Assembly: GCA_946699065.1 (NCBI GenBank)
Contig: CAMPDV010000256.1
Location: 1 to 64,000 of the forward strand
Direction of reading: 5' to 3'
DNA from: Loxodes magnus
Taxonomy: Eukaryota > Ciliophora > Karyorelictea > Loxodida > Loxodidae
DNA length: 64,000 nucleotides
Shown here: in pieces, positions 1-15,054 of the stretch
How the letters are laid out: each line of letters begins with the position of its first letter
Numbering within the stretch: position 1 is the stretch's first letter
Position numbers and translations under genes: made by a program
Notes under the pieces: generated by a model
The model's database searches: none
What the model saw: the letters and a program-made list of their open reading frames with translations, nothing else
Told to the model about the DNA's origin: nothing

Positions 1-3000
1 AACTCTAAAACTGAAATTCTATCTTCTTTTCTTACTTTACTTCCTCACTTTTCTAAATACTTATTACTTCTTTTTATTTTAAGTTTAAGTAACTCTAAAA
101 CTGAAATTCTATCTTCTTTTCTTACTTTACTTCCTCACTTTTCTAAATACTTATTACTTCTTTTTATCTCTAAGTTTTAGTAACTCTAAAACTGAAATTC
201 TATCTTCTTTTCTTACTTTACTTCCTCACTTTTCTAAATACTTATTACTTCTTTTTATCTCTAAGTTTTAGTAACTCTAAAAGCTGAAATTCTATCTTCT
301 TTCTTACTTTACTTCCTCACTTTTCTAAATACTTATTACTTCTTTTTATCTCTAAGTTTTAGTAACTCTAAAACTGAAATTCTATCTTCTTTTCTTACTT
401 TACTTCCTCACTTTTCTAAATACTTATTACTTCTTTTTATCTCTAAGTTTTAGTAACTCTAAAACTGAAATTCTATCTTTTTTTCTTACTTTACTTCCTC
501 ACTTTTCTAAATACTTATTACTTCCTTTTATTTTAAGTTTTAGTAACTCTAAAACTGAAATTCTATCTTCTTTTCTTACTTTACTTCCTCACTTTTCTAA
601 ATACTTATTACTTCTTTTTATCTCTAAGTTTTAGTAACTCTAAAAGCTGAAATTCTTTCTTCTTTTCTTACTTTACTTCCTCACTTTTCTAAATACTTAT
701 TACTTCTTTTTATTTTAAGTTTAAGTAACTCTAAAACTGAAATTCTATCTTCTTTTCTTACTTTACTTCCTCACTTTTCTAAATACTTATAACTTCTTTT
801 TATCTCTAAGTTTTAGTAACTCTAAAACTGAAATTCTATCTTCTTTTCTTACTTTGCTTCCTCACTTTTCTAAATACTTATTACTTCTTTTTATTTTAAG
901 TTTTAGTAACTCTAAAAGCTGAAATTCTTTCTTCTTTTCTTACTTTACTTCCTCACTTTTCTAAATACTTATTACTTCTTTTTATCTCTAAGTTTTAGTA
1001 ACTCTAAAACTGAAATTCTATCTTCTTTTCTTACTTTACTTCCTCACTTTTCTAAATACTTATTACTTCTTTTTATTTTAAGTTTTAGTAACTCTAAAAC
1101 TGAAATTCTATCTTCTTTTCTTACTTTACTTCCTCACTTTTCTAAATATTTATGACTTCTTTTTATTTTAAGTTTTAGTAACTCTAAAACAGAAATTCTA
1201 TCTTCTTTTCTTACTTTACTTCCTCACTTTTCTAAATACTTATTACTTCTTTTTATTTTAAGTTTTAGTAACTCTAAAACTGAAATTCTATCTTCTTTTC
1301 TTACTTTACTTCCTCACTTTTCTAAATATTTATGACTTCTTTTTATTTTAAGTTTTAGTAACTCTAAAACTGAAATTCTATCTTCTTTTCTTACTTTACT
1401 TCCTCACTTTTCTAAATACTTATTACTTCTTTTTATTTTAAGTTTTAGTAACTCTAAAAGCTGAAATTCTTTCTTCTTTTCTTACTTTACTTCCTCACTT
1501 TTCTAAATACTTATTACTTCTTTTTATTTTAAGTTTAAGTAACTCTAAAACTGAAATTCTATCTTCTTTTCTTACTTTACTTCCTCACTTTTCTAAATAC
1601 TTATTACTTCTTTTTATCTCTAAGTTTTAGTAACTCTAAAACTGAAATTCTATCTTCTTTTCTTACTTTACTTCCTCACTTTTCTAAATACTTATCACTT
1701 CTTTTTATCTCTAAGTTTAAGTAACTCTAAAACTGAAATTCTATCTTCTTTTCTTACTTTACTTCCTCACTTTTCTAAATACTTATTACTTCTTTTTATT
1801 TTAAGTTTTAGTAACTCTAAAACTGAAATTCTATCTTCTTTTCTTACTTTACTTCCTCACTTTTCTAAATATTTATGACTTCTTTTTATTTTAAGTTTTA
1901 GTAACTCTAAAACAGAAATTCTATCTTCTTTTCTTACTTTACTTCCTCACTTTTCTAAATACTTATTACTTCCTTTTATTTTAAGTTTTAGTAACTCTAA
2001 AACTGAAATTCTATCTTCTTTTCTTACTTTACTTCCTCACTTTTCTAAATATTTATGACTTCTTTTTATTTTAAGTTTTAGTAACTCTAAAACTGAAATT
2101 CTATCTTCTTTTCTTACTTTACTTCCTCACTTTTCTAAATACTTATTACTTCCTTTTATTTTAAGTTTTAGTAACTCTAAAACTGAAATTCTATCTTCTT
2201 TTCTTACTTTACTTCCTCACTTTTCTAAATACTTATTACTTCTTTTTATTTTAAGTTTAAGTAACTCTAAAACTGAAATTCTATCTTCTTTTCTTACTTT
2301 ACTTCCTCACTTTTCTAAATACTTATTACTTCTTTTTATCTCTAAGTTTTAGTAACTCTAAAACTGAAATTCTATCTTCTTTTCTTACTTTACTTCCTCA
2401 CTTTTCTAAATACTTATTACTTCTTTTTATCTCTAAGTTTTAGTAACTCTAAAAGCTGAAATTCTATCTTCTTTTCTTACTTTACTTCCTCACTTTTCTA
2501 AATACTTATTACTTCTTTTTATCTCTAAGTTTTAGTAACTCTAAAACTGAAATTCTATCTTCTTTTCTTACTTTACTTCCTCACTTTTCTAAATACTTAT
2601 TACTTCTTTTTATCTCTAAGTTTTAGTAACTCTAAAACTGAAATTCTATCTTCTTTTCTTACTTTACTTCCTCACTTTTCTAAATACTTATTACTTCTTT
2701 TTATCTCTAAGTTTTAGTAACTCTAAAACTGAAATTCTATCTTCTTTTCTTACTTTACTTCCTCACTTTTCTAAATACTTATTACTTCCTTTTATTTTAA
2801 GTTTTAGTAACTCTAAAACTGAAATTCTATCTTCTTTTCTTACTTTACTTCCTCACTTTTCTAAATACTTATTACTTCTTTTTATCTCTAAGTTTTAGTA
2901 ACTCTAAAGCTGAAATTCTTTCTTCTTTTCTTACTTTACTTCCTCACTTTTCTAAATACTTATTACTTCTTTTTATTTTAAGTTTAAGTAACTCTAAAAC

Positions 3001-6000
3001 TGAAATTCTATCTTCTTTTCTTACTTTACTTCCTCACTTTTCTAAATACTTATAACTTCTTTTTATCTCTAAGTTTTAGTAACTCTAAAACTGAAATTCT
3101 ATCTTCTTTTCTTACTTTACTTCCTCACTTTTCTAAATACTTATTACTTCTTTTTATTTTAAGTTTTAGTAACTCTAAAAGCTGAAATTCTTTCTTCTTT
3201 TCTTACTTTACTTCCTCACTTTTCTAAATACTTATTACTTCTTTTTATCTCTAAGTTTTAGTAACTCTAAAACTGAAATTCTATCTTCTTTTCTTACTTT
3301 ACTTCCTCACTTTTCTAAATACTTATTACTTCTTTTTATCTCTAAGTTTTAGTAACTCTAAAAGCTGAAATTCTATCTTCTTTTCTTACTTTACTTCCTC
3401 ACTTTTCTAAATACTTATTACTTCTTTTTATTTTAAGTTTTAGTAACTCTAAAACTGAAATTCTATCTTCTTTTCTTACTTTACTTCCTCACTTTTCTAA
3501 ATACTTATTACTTCTTTTTATTTTAAGTTTTAGTAACTCTAAAACTGAAATTCTATCTTCTTTTCTTACTTTACTTCCTCACTTTTCTAAATACTTATTA
3601 CTTCCTTTTATTTTAAGTTTTAGTAACTCTAAAACTGAAATTCTATCTTCTTTTCTTACTTTACTTCCTCACTTTTCTAAATACTTATTACTTCTTTTTA
3701 TCTCTAAGTTTTAGTAACTCTAAAACTGAAATTCTATCTTCTTTTCTTACTTTACTTCCTCACTTTTCTAAATACTTATTACTTCCTTTTATTTTAAGTT
3801 TTAGTAACTCTAAAACTGAAATTCTATCTTCTTTTCTTACTTTACTTCCTCACTTTTCTAAATACTTATTACTTCTTTTTATTTTAAGTTTAAGTAACTC
3901 TAAAACTGAAATTCTATCTTCTTTTCTTACTTTACTTCCTCACTTTTCTAAATACTTATTACTTCTTTTTATCTCTAAGTTTTAGTAACTCTAAAACTGA
4001 AATTCTATCTTCTTTTCTTACTTTACTTCCTCACTTTTCTAAATACTTATAACTTCTTTTTATCTCTAAGTTTTAGTAACTCTAAAACTGAAATTCTATC
4101 TTCTTTTCTTACTTTACTTCCTCACTTTTCTAAATACTTATTACTTCTATTTATTTTAAGTTTAAGTAACTCTAAAAGCTGAAATTCTATCTTCTTTTCT
4201 TACTTTACTTCCTCACTTTTCTAAATACTTATTACTTCTTTTTATCTCTAAGTTTTAGTAACTCTAAAACTGAAATTCTATCATCTTTTCTTACTTTACT
4301 TCCTCACTTTTCTAAATACTTATTACTTCTTTTTATTTTAAGTTTAAGTAACTCTAAAACTGAAATTCTATCTTCTTTTCTTACTTTACTTCCTCACTTT
4401 TCTAAATACTTATTACTTCTTTTTATCTCTAAGTTTTAGTAACTCTAAAACTGAAATTCTATCTTCTTTTCTTACTTTACTTCCTCACTTTTCTAAATAC
4501 TTATTACTTCTTTTTATTTTAAGTTTTAGTAACTCTAAAAGCTGAAATTCTATCTTCTTTTCTTACTTTACTTCCTCACTTTTCTAAATACTTATTACTT
4601 CTTTTTATCTCTAAGTTTTAGTAACTCTAAAACTGAAATTCTATCTTCTTTTCTTACTTTACTTCCTCACTTTTCTAAATACTTATTACTTCTTTTTATT
4701 TTAAGTTTAAGTAACTCTAAAAGCTGAAATTCTATCTTCTTTTCTTACTTTACTTCCTCACTTTTCTAAATATTTATGACTTCTTTTTATTTTAAGTTTA
4801 AGTAACTCTAAAACTGAAATTCTATCTTCTTTTCTTACTTTACTTCCTCACTTTTCTAAATACTTATAACTTCTTTTTATCTCTAAGTTTTAGTAACTCT
4901 AAAACTGAAATTCTATCTTCTTTTCTTACTTTACTTCCTCACTTTTCTAAATACTTATTACTTCCTTTTATTTTAAGTTTTAGTAACTCTAAAACTGAAA
5001 TTCTATCTTCTTTTCTTACTTTACTTCCTCACTTTTCTAAATACTTATTACTTCTTTTTATCTCTAAGTTTTAGTAACTCTAAAACTGAAATTCTTTCTT
5101 CTTTTCTTACTTTACTTCCTCACTTTTCTAAATACTTATTACTTCTTTTTATCTCTAAGTTTTAGTAACTCTAAAACTGAAATTCTATCTTCTTTTCTTA
5201 CTTTACTTCCTCACTTTTCTAAATACTTATTACTTCTTTTTATCTCTAAGTTTTAGTAACTCTAAAACTGAAATTCTTTCTTCTTTTCTTACTTTACTTC
5301 CTCACTTTTCTAAATACTTATTACTTCCTTTTATTTTAAGTTTTAGTAACTCTAAAACTGAAATTCTATCATCTTTTCTTACTTTACTTCCTCACTTTTC
5401 TAAATACTTATTACTTCTTTTTATCTCTAAGTTTAAGTAACTCTAAAACTGAAATTCTTTCTTCTTTTCTTACTTTACTTCCTCACTTTTCTAAATACTT
5501 ATTACTTCTTTTTATCTCTAAGTTTTAGTAACTCTAAAACTGAAATTCTATCTTCTTTTCTTACTTTACTTCCTCACTTTTCTAAATACTTATTACTTCT
5601 TTTTATCTCTAAGTTTTAGTAACTCTAAAACTGAAATTCTATCTTCTTTTCTTACTTTACTTCCTCACTTTTCTAAATACTTATTACTTCTTTTTATCTC
5701 TAAGTTTTAGTAACTCTAAAACTGAAATTCTTTCTTCTTTTCTTACTTTACTTCCTCACTTTTCTAAATACTTATTACTTCTTTTTATCTCTAAGTTTTA
5801 GTAACTCTAAAACTGAAATTCTATCTTCTTTTCTTACTTTACTTCCTCACTTTTCTAAATACTTATTACTTCTTTTTATCTCTAAGTTTTAGTAACTCTA
5901 AAACTGAAATTCTATCTTCTTTTCTTACTTTACTTCCTCACTTTTCTAAATACTTATAACTTCTTTTTATCTCTAAGTTTTAGTAACTCTAAAACTGAAA

Positions 6001-9000
6001 TTCTATCTTCTTTTCTTACTTTACTTCCTCACTTTTCTAAATACTTATTACTTCTTTTTATTTTAAGTTTTAGTAACTCTAAAAGCTGAAATTCTATCTT
6101 CTTTTCTTACTTTACTTCCTCACTTTTCTAAATACTTATTACTTCTTTTTATTTTAAGTTTAAGTAACTCTAAAACTGAAATTCTATCTTCTTTTCTTAC
6201 TTTACTTCCTCACTTTTCTAAATACTTATTACTTCTTTTTATCTCTAAGTTTTAGTAACTCTAAAACTGAAATTCTTTCATCTTTTCTTACTTTACTTCC
6301 TCACTTTTCTAAATATTTATGACTTCTTTTTATCTCTAAGTTTAAGTAACTCTAAAAGCTGAAATTCTATCTTCTTTACTTACTTTGCTTCCTCACTTTT
6401 CTAAATACTTATTACTTCTTTTTATCTCTAAGTTTTAGTTATATTAGGCTGTAATCCTTTCATCTTTTCTTACTTTACTTCCTCACTTTTCTAAATACTT
6501 ATTACTTCTTTTTATTTTAAGTTTTAGTAACTCTAAAACTGAAATTCTATCTTCTTTTCTTACTTTACTTCCTCACTTTTCTAAATACTTATTACTTCTT
6601 TTTATCTCTAAGTTTTAGTAACTCTAAAACTGAAATTCTATCTTCTTTTCTTACTTTACTTCCTCACTTTTCTAAATACTTATTACTTCTTTTTATCTCT
6701 AAGTTTTAGTAACTCTAAAACTGAAATTCTATCTTCTTTTCTTACTTTACTTCCTCACTTTTCTAAATACTTATTACTTCTTTTTATTTTAAGTTTTAGT
6801 AATATTAAGCTGTAATCCTTTCATCTTTTCTTACTTTACTTCCTCACTTTTCTAAATACTTATTACTTCTTTTTATCTCTAAGTTTTAGTAACTCTAAAA
6901 CTGAAATTCTATCTTCTTTTCTTACTTTACTTCCTCACTTTTCTAAATATTTATGACTTCTTTTTATCTCTAAGTTTTAGTAACTCTAAAACTGAAATTC
7001 TATCATCTTTTCTTACTTTACTTCCTCACTTTTCTAAATACTTATTACTTCTTTTTATCTCTAAGTTTAAGTAACTCTAAAAGCTGAAATTCTATCTTCT
7101 TTACTTACTTTACTTCCTCACTTTTCTAAATACTTATTACTTCTTTTTATCTCTAAGTTTTAGTAACTCTAAACTGAAATTCTATCTTCTTTTCTTACTT
7201 TACTTCCTCACTTTTCTAAATACTTATTACTTCTTTTTATCTCTAAGTTTTAGTAACTCTAAAAGCTGAAATTCTATCTTCTTTTCTTACTTTACTTCCT
7301 CACTTTTCTAAATACTTATTACTTCTTTTTATCTCTAAGTTTAAGTAACTCTAAAACTGAAATTCTATCATCTTTTCTTACTTTACTTCCTCACTTTTCT
7401 AAATACTTATTACTTCTTTTTATCTCTAAGTTTTAGTAACTCTAAAACTGAAATTCTATCATCTTTTCTTACTTTACTTCCTCACTTTTCTAAATACTTA
7501 TTACTTCTTTTTATCTCTAAGTTTTAGTAACTCTAAAACTGAAATTCTATCTTCTTTTCTTACTTTACTTCCTCACTTTTCTAAATACTTATTACTTCTT
7601 TTTATCTCTAAGTTTTAGTAACTCTAAAACTGAAATTCTATCTTCTTTTCTTACTTTACTTCCTCACTTTTCTAAATACTTATTACTTCTTTTTATCTCT
7701 AAGTTTTAGTAACTCTAAAACTGAAATTCTATCTTCTTTTCTTACTTTACTTCCTCACTTTTCTAAATACTTATTACTTCTTTTTATCTCTAAGTTTTAG
7801 TAACTCTAAAACTGAAATTCTATCTTCTTTTCTTACTTTACTTCCTCACTTTTCTAAATACTTATTACTTCTTTTTATTTTAAGTTTTAGTAACTCTAAA
7901 ACTGAAATTCTTTCTTCTTTTCTTACTTTACTTCCTCACTTTTCTAAATACTTATTACTTCTTTTTATCTCTAAGTTTTAGTAACTCTAAAACTGAAATT
8001 CTATCATCTTTTCTTACTTTACTTCCTCACTTTTCTAAATACTTATTACTTCTTTTTATTTTAAGTTTTAGTAACTCTAAAACTGAAATTCTATCTTCTT
8101 TTCTTACTTTACTTCCTCACTTTTCTAAATACTTATTACTTCTTTTTATCTCTAAGTTTTAGTAACTCTAAAACTGAAATTCTATCTTCTTTTCTTACTT
8201 TACTTCCTCACTTTTCTAAATACTTATTACTTCTTTTTATCTCTAAGTTTTAGTAACTCTAAAAGCTGAAATTCTATCTTCTTTTCTTACTTTACTTCCT
8301 CACTTTTCTAAATACTTATTACTTCTTTTTATTTTAAGTTTTAGTAACTCTAAAACTGAAATTCTATCATCTTTTCTTACTTTACTTCCTCACTTTTCTA
8401 AATACTTATTACTTCTTTTTATCTCTAAGTTTTAGTAACTCTAAAACTGAAATTCTATCATCTTTTCTTACTTTACTTCCTCACTTTTCTAAATACTTAT
8501 TACTTCTTTTTATCTCTAAGTTTTAGTAACTCTAAAAGCTGAAATTCTATCTTCTTTTCTTACTTTACTTCCTCACTTTTCTAAATACTTATTACTTCTT
8601 TTTATTTTAAGTTTAAGTAACTCTAAAAGCTGAAATTCTATCATCTTTTCTTACTTTACTTCCTCACTTTTCTAAATACTTATTACTTCTTTTTATCTCT
8701 AAGTTTTAGTAACTCTAAAACTGAAATTCTATCTTCTTTTCTTACTTTACTTCCTCACTTTTCTAAATACTTATAACTTCTTTTTATCTCTAAGTTTTAG
8801 TAACTCTAAAACTGAAATTCTATCTTCTTTTCTTACTTTACTTCCTCACTTTTCTAAATACTTATTACTTCTATTTATTTTAAGTTTAAGTAACTCTAAA
8901 AGCTGAAATTCTATCTTCTTTTCTTACTTTACTTCCTCACTTTTCTAAATACTTATTACTTCTTTTTATCTCTAAGTTTTAGTAACTCTAAAACTGAAAT

Positions 9001-12000
9001 TCTATCATCTTTTCTTACTTTACTTCCTCACTTTTCTAAATACTTATTACTTCTTTTTATTTTAAGTTTAAGTAACTCTAAAACTGAAATTCTATCTTCT
9101 TTTCTTACTTTACTTCCTCACTTTTCTAAATACTTATTACTTCTTTTTATCTCTAAGTTTTAGTAACTCTAAAACTGAAATTCTATCTTCTTTTCTTACT
9201 TTACTTCCTCACTTTTCTAAATACTTATTACTTCTATTTATTTTAAGTTTAAGTAACTCTAAAAGCTGAAATTCTATCTTCTTTTCTTACTTTACTTCCT
9301 CACTTTTCTAAATACTTATTACTTCTTTTTATCTCTAAGTTTTAGTAACTCTAAAACTGAAATTCTATCTTCTTTTCTTACTTTACTTCCTCACTTTTCT
9401 AAATACTTATTACTTCTTTTTATTTTAAGTTTAAGTAACTCTAAAACTGAAATTCTATCTTCTTTTCTTACTTTACTTCCTCACTTTTCTAAATACTTAT
9501 TACTTCTTTTTATCTCTAAGTTTTAGTAACTCTAAAACTGAAATTCTATCTTCTTTTCTTACTTTACTTCCTCACTTTTCTAAATACTTATTACTTCTTT
9601 TTATCTCTAAGTTTTAGTAACTCTAAAACTGAAATTCTATCTTCTTTTCTTACTTTACTTCCTCACTTTTCTAAATACTTATTACTTCTTTTTATCTCTA
9701 AGTTTTAGTAACTCTAAAACTGAAATTCTATCATCTTTTCTTACTTTACTTCCTCACTTTTCTAAATACTTATTACTTCTTTTTATCTCTAAGTTTTAGT
9801 AACTCTAAAAGCTGAAATTCTATCTTCTTTTCTTACTTTACTTCCTCACTTTTCTAAATACTTATTACTTCTTTTTATTTTAAGTTTTAGTAACTCTAAA
9901 AGCTGAAATTCTATCATCTTTTCTTACTTTACTTCCTCACTTTTCTAAATACTTATTACTTCTTTTTATTTTAAGTTTTAGTAACTCTAAAACTGAAATT
10001 CTATCATCTTTTCTTACTTTACTTCCTCACTTTTCTAAATACTTATTACTTCTTTTTATCTCTAAGTTTTAGTAACTCTAAAAGCTGAAATTCTATCTTT
10101 TTTTCTTACTTTACTTCCTCACTTTTCTAAATATTTATGACTTCTTTTTATCTCTAAGTTTAAGTAACTCTAAAAGCTGAAATTCTATCTTCTTTACTTA
10201 CTTTGCTTCCTCACTTTTCTAAATACTTATTACTTCTTTTTATCTCTAAGTTTTAGTTATATTAGGCTGTAATCCTTTCATCTTTTCTTACTTTACTTCC
10301 TCACTTTTCTAAATACTTATTACTTCTTTTTATCTCTAAGTTTTAGTAACTCTAAAAGCTGAAATTCTATCTTCTTTTCTTACTTTACTTCCTCACTTTT
10401 CTAAATACTTATTACTTCTTTTTATTTTAAGTTTAAGTAACTCTAAAAGCTGAAATTCTATCATCTTTTCTTACTTTACTTCCTCACTTTTCTAAATACT
10501 TATTACTTCTTTTTATCTCTAAGTTTTAGTAACTCTAAAACTGAAATTCTATCTTCTTTTCTTACTTTACTTCCTCACTTTTCTAAATACTTATAACTTC
10601 TTTTTATCTCTAAGTTTTAGTAACTCTAAAACTGAAATTCTATCTTCTTTTCTTACTTTACTTCCTCACTTTTCTAAATACTTATTACTTCTTTTTATTT
10701 TAAGTTTTAGTAACTCTAAAAGCTGAAATTCTATCTTCTTTTCTTACTTTACTTCCTCACTTTTCTAAATACTTATTACTTCTTTTTATCTCTAAGTTTT
10801 AGTAACTCTAAAACTGAAATTCTATCATCTTTTCTTACTTTACTTCCTCACTTTTCTAAATACTTATTACTTCTTTTTATTTTAAGTTTAAGTAACTCTA
10901 AAACTGAAATTCTATCTTCTTTTCTTACTTTACTTCCTCACTTTTCTAAATACTTATTACTTCTTTTTATCTCTAAGTTTTAGTAACTCTAAAACTGAAA
11001 TTCTATCTTCTTTTCTTACTTTACTTCCTCACTTTTCTAAATACTTATTACTTCTTTTTATCTCTAAGTTTTAGTAACTCTAAAACTGAAATTCTATCTT
11101 CTTTTCTTACTTTACTTCCTCACTTTTCTAAATACTTATTACTTCTTTTTATCTCTAAGTTTTAGTAACTCTAAAACTGAAATTCTATCATCTTTTCTTA
11201 CTTTACTTCCTCACTTTTCTAAATACTTATTACTTCTTTTTATCTCTAAGTTTTAGTAACTCTAAAAGCTGAAATTCTATCTTTTTTTCTTACTTTACTT
11301 CCTCACTTTTCTAAATATTTATGACTTCTTTTTATCTCTAAGTTTAAGTAACTCTAAAAGCTGAAATTCTATCTTCTTTACTTACTTTACTTCCTCACTT
11401 TTCTAAATACTTATTACTTCTTTTTATCTCTAAGTTTTAGTAACTCTAAAACTGAAATTCTATCATCTTTTCTTACTTTACTTCCTCACTTTTCTAAATA
11501 CTTATAACTTCTTTTTATTTTATTTTTTAGTAATATTAAGCTGTAATCCTTTCTTCTTTTCTTACTTTACTTCCTCACTTTTCTAAATACTTATTACTTC
11601 TTTTTATCTCTAAGTTTTAGTAACTCTAAAAGCTGAAATTCTATCTTTTTTTCTTACTTTACTTCCTCACTTTTCTAAATATTTATGACTTCTTTTTATC
11701 TCTAAGTTTAAGTAACTCTAAAAGCTGAAATTCTATCTTCTTTACTTACTTTGCTTCCTCACTTTTCTAAATACTTATTACTTCTTTTTATCTCTAAGTT
11801 TTAGTTATATTAGGCTGTAATCCTTTCATCTTTTCTTACTTTACTTCCTCACTTTTCTAAATACTTATTACTTCTTTTTATCTCTAAGTTTTAGTAACTC
11901 TAAAAGCTGAAATTCTATCTTCTTTTCTTACTTTACTTCCTCACTTTTCTAAATACTTATTACTTCTTTTTATCTCTAAGTTTAAGTAACTCTAAAACTG

Positions 12001-14306
12001 AAATTCTATCTTCTTTTCTTACTTTACTTCCTCACTTTTCTAAATACTTATTACTTCTTTTTATCTCTAAGTTTTAGTAACTCTAAAACTGAAATTCTAT
12101 CTTCTTTTCTTACTTTACTTCCTCACTTTTCTAAATACTTATTACTTCTTTTTATCTCTAAGTTTAAGTAACTCTAAAAGCTGAAATTCTATCATCTTTT
12201 CTTACTTTACTTCCTCACTTTTCTAAATACTTATTACTTCTTTTTATCTCTAAGTTTTAGTAACTCTAAACTGAAATTCTATCTTCTTTTCTTACTTTAC
12301 TTCCTCACTTTTCTAAATACTTATTACTTCTTTTTATCTCTAAGTTTTAGTAACTCTAAAAGCTGAAATTCTATCTTCTTTTCTTACTTTACTTCCTCAC
12401 TTTTCTAAATACTTATTACTTCTTTTTATCTCTAAGTTTAAGTAACTCTAAAACTGAAATTCTATCTTCTTTTCTTACTTTACTTCCTCACTTTTCTAAA
12501 TACTTATTACTTCTTTTTATCTCTAAGTTTTAGTAACTCTAAAACTGAAATTCTATCTTCTTTTCTTACTTTACTTCCTCACTTTTCTAAATACTTATTA
12601 CTTCTTTTTATCTCTAAGTTTAAGTAACTCTAAAAGCTGAAATTCTATCATCTTTTCTTACTTTACTTCCTCACTTTTCTAAATACTTATTACTTCTTTT
12701 TATCTCTAAGTTTTAGTAACTCTAAACTGAAATTCTATCTTCTTTTCTTACTTTACTTCCTCACTTTTCTAAATACTTATTACTTCTTTTTATCTCTAAG
12801 TTTTAGTAACTCTAAAAGCTGAAATTCTATCTTCTTTTCTTACTTTACTTCCTCACTTTTCTAAATACTTATTACTTCTTTTTATCTCTAAGTTTAAGTA
12901 ACTCTAAAACTGAAATTCTATCTTCTTTTCTTACTTTACTTCCTCACTTTTCTAAATACTTATTACTTCTTTTTATCTCTAAGTTTTAGTAACTCTAAAA
13001 CTGAAATTCTATCTTCTTTTCTTACTTTACTTCCTCACTTTTCTAAATACTTATTACTTCTTTTTATCTCTAAGTTTTAGTAACTCTAAAACTGAAATTC
13101 TATCATCTTTTCTTACTTTACTTCCTCACTTTTCTAAATACTTATTACTTCTTTTTATCTCTAAGTTTTAGTAACTCTAAAAGCTGAAATTCTATCTTCT
13201 TTACTTACTTTACTTCCTCACTTTTCTAAATACTTATTACTTCTTTTTATCTCTAAGTTTTAGTAACTCTAAAACTGAAATTCTATCATCTTTTCTTACT
13301 TTACTTCCTCACTTTTCTAAATACTTATTACTTCTTTTTATCTCTAAGTTTTAGTAACTCTAAAACTGAAATTCTATCTTCTTTTCTTACTTTACTTCCT
13401 CACTTTTCTAAATACTTATTACTTCTTTTTATCTCTAAGTTTTAGTTATATTAAGCTGTAATCCTTTCTTCTTTTCTTACTTTACTTCCTCACTTTTCTA
13501 AATACTTATTACTTCTTTTTATCTCTAAGTTTAAGTAACTCTAAAAGCTGAAATTCTATCATCTTTTCTTACTTTACTTCCTCACTTTTCTAAATACTTA
13601 TTACTTCTTTTTATCTCTAAGTTTTAGTAACTCTAAACTGAAATTCTATCTTCTTTTCTTACTTTACTTCCTCACTTTTCTAAATACTTATTACTTCTAT
13701 TTATTTTAAGTTTAAGTAACTCTAAAAGCTGAAATTCTATCTTCTTTTCTTACTTTACTTCCTCACTTTTCTAAATACTTATTACTTCTTTTTATCTCTA
13801 AGTTTTAGTAACTCTAAACTGAAATTCTATCTTCTTTTCTTACTTTACTTCCTCACTTTTCTAAATACTTATTACTTCTTTTTATCTCTAAGTTTTAGTA
13901 ACTCTAAAAGCTGAAATTCTATCATCTTTTCTTACTTTACTTCCTCACTTTTCTAAATACTTATAACTTCTTTTTATTTTATTTTTTAGTAATATTAAGC
14001 TGTAATCCTTTCTTCTTTTCTTACTTTACTTCCTCACTTTTCTAAATACTTATTACTTCTTTTTATCTCTAAGTTTAAGTAACTCTAAAAGCTGAAATTC
14101 TATCTTCTTTTCTTACTTTACTTCCTCACTTTTCTAAATACTTATTACTTCTTTTTATTTTAAGTTTTAGTAACTCTAAAACTGAAATTCTATCTTCTTT
14201 TCTTACTTTACTTCCTCACTTTTCTAAATACTTATTACTTCTTTTTATCTCTAAGTTTTAGTAACTCTAAAACTGAAATTCTATCTTCTTTTCTAACTTT
14301 ACTTAT
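1..14306. repeat. 90-bp satellite array, about 159 monomers
   Basis: The stretch is one uninterrupted head-to-tail array. The block beginning AACTCTAAAACTGAAATTC recurs every 90 bases (positions 1 and 91, and so on). The plus strand is pyrimidine rich. Monomer variants differ at a few sites: CTGAAA or GCTGAAA (one extra base), TCTCTAAG or TTTTAAG, TTTTAG or TTTAAG, and CTTATTACT, CTTATAACT or ATTTATGACT. Some monomers are 89 or 91 bases. A divergent monomer containing GCTGTAATCCTTTC occurs near 6440, 6800, 10258, 11530, 11809, 13446 and 13989. Such arrays are typical of centromeric, subtelomeric or other heterochromatin; nothing here says which. The array is cut by the window start and decays at 14290-14306. 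Confidence 0.98.
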
Positions 14307-14510
14307 GTAATATGTAAGATCATCTAATTTTTGCAACATTCTAGTTTTTTTTTCTTTATTTTTCTAAATTTCACTATGAATTTAATCTTATTATTATACT
14401 TATTTTTTATATTAACTTTCATATTTTCGATTAAAGGTAACTTTTAATTCTTGTTTTGCTTTTATTCATTTTGCAAAAAATTATATATTTTACTTTGACT
14501 ATAATTTATT
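14307..14510. other. AT-rich spacer after the satellite
   Basis: The sequence is T-rich with no repeat or convincing reading frame. It separates the last degenerate satellite monomer from the first SINE-like element. Confidence 0.6.
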
Positions 14511-14514
14511 TTTA

Positions 14515-14805
14515 AGCTGAATTAGTTTCGGACTTCAACTTTTTCTCATTTTACGATCCCAACGCTGGCTTCATGGTATATCGGATATATCCTGTTGCTT
14601 TCGAAAAGCAGCTTCCAATAGCTCCATCGTTATTGGCAGTCAGTCTTCGACACCCTACCAGGAGTGGATAATCTAGAGGAAGGCTTTCCCTTGCAAAGGT
14701 TGACTTTGACCAGGGACTTTCTCACTTCAATTAAATGATCTTGTTCCTATCCATAAAACCAGAAAGTATGATTATGAAGGTCAATCTCAGCTCCCTCATT
14801 TTTAT
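14515..14805 (-). mobile_element. SINE-like family A, copy 1
   Basis: This is a roughly 290-bp block, richer in G+C than its surroundings, with related copies at 26032-26343 (+), 35936-36215 (+), 55470-55775 (-) and 63145-63440 (-). In element orientation it begins GGAGCTGAGATTGACCTTC and ends near a GTCC(A)AAA run. Internal landmarks shared by the copies are GAGAAAGTC, a GGATAATC/GGATAGTC block on the opposite strand, and AGGATAT. No long open frame is shared by the copies. This copy is the most diverged and shows no clear target-site duplication. Confidence 0.8.
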
Positions 14806-15054
14806 ATATCATTTCTTACTTTTTTTAGCATATTTTTTATTTTATTTATTTTATTCTTATTTTTGAAATATTTCTTCTTTGTAAATTTTTTTTTATTTGT
14901 ATTTCAAGATTTTTTTCTACTTTTATTAACTCTAAAAATCATAAAATTTTCACTGCACAAAATCAATACATTTCGAAACCAAAATCAAAAATTATATCCT
15001 TTATCTTTTTTAATTCCATTTTTTCTCAAAACCCTTTTATATTTTTAAACTTTT

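Noticed and set aside
1..14306. Minus strand of the satellite is open for 30 codons per monomer under the ciliate code, suggesting a giant repeat protein
   Set aside because: Monomers of 89 and 91 bases occur often and shift the frame, and no start or protein-like variation pattern is seen.
1..14306. CRISPR-like array
   Set aside because: The 90-bp units are contiguous with no unique spacers, and the genome is eukaryotic.
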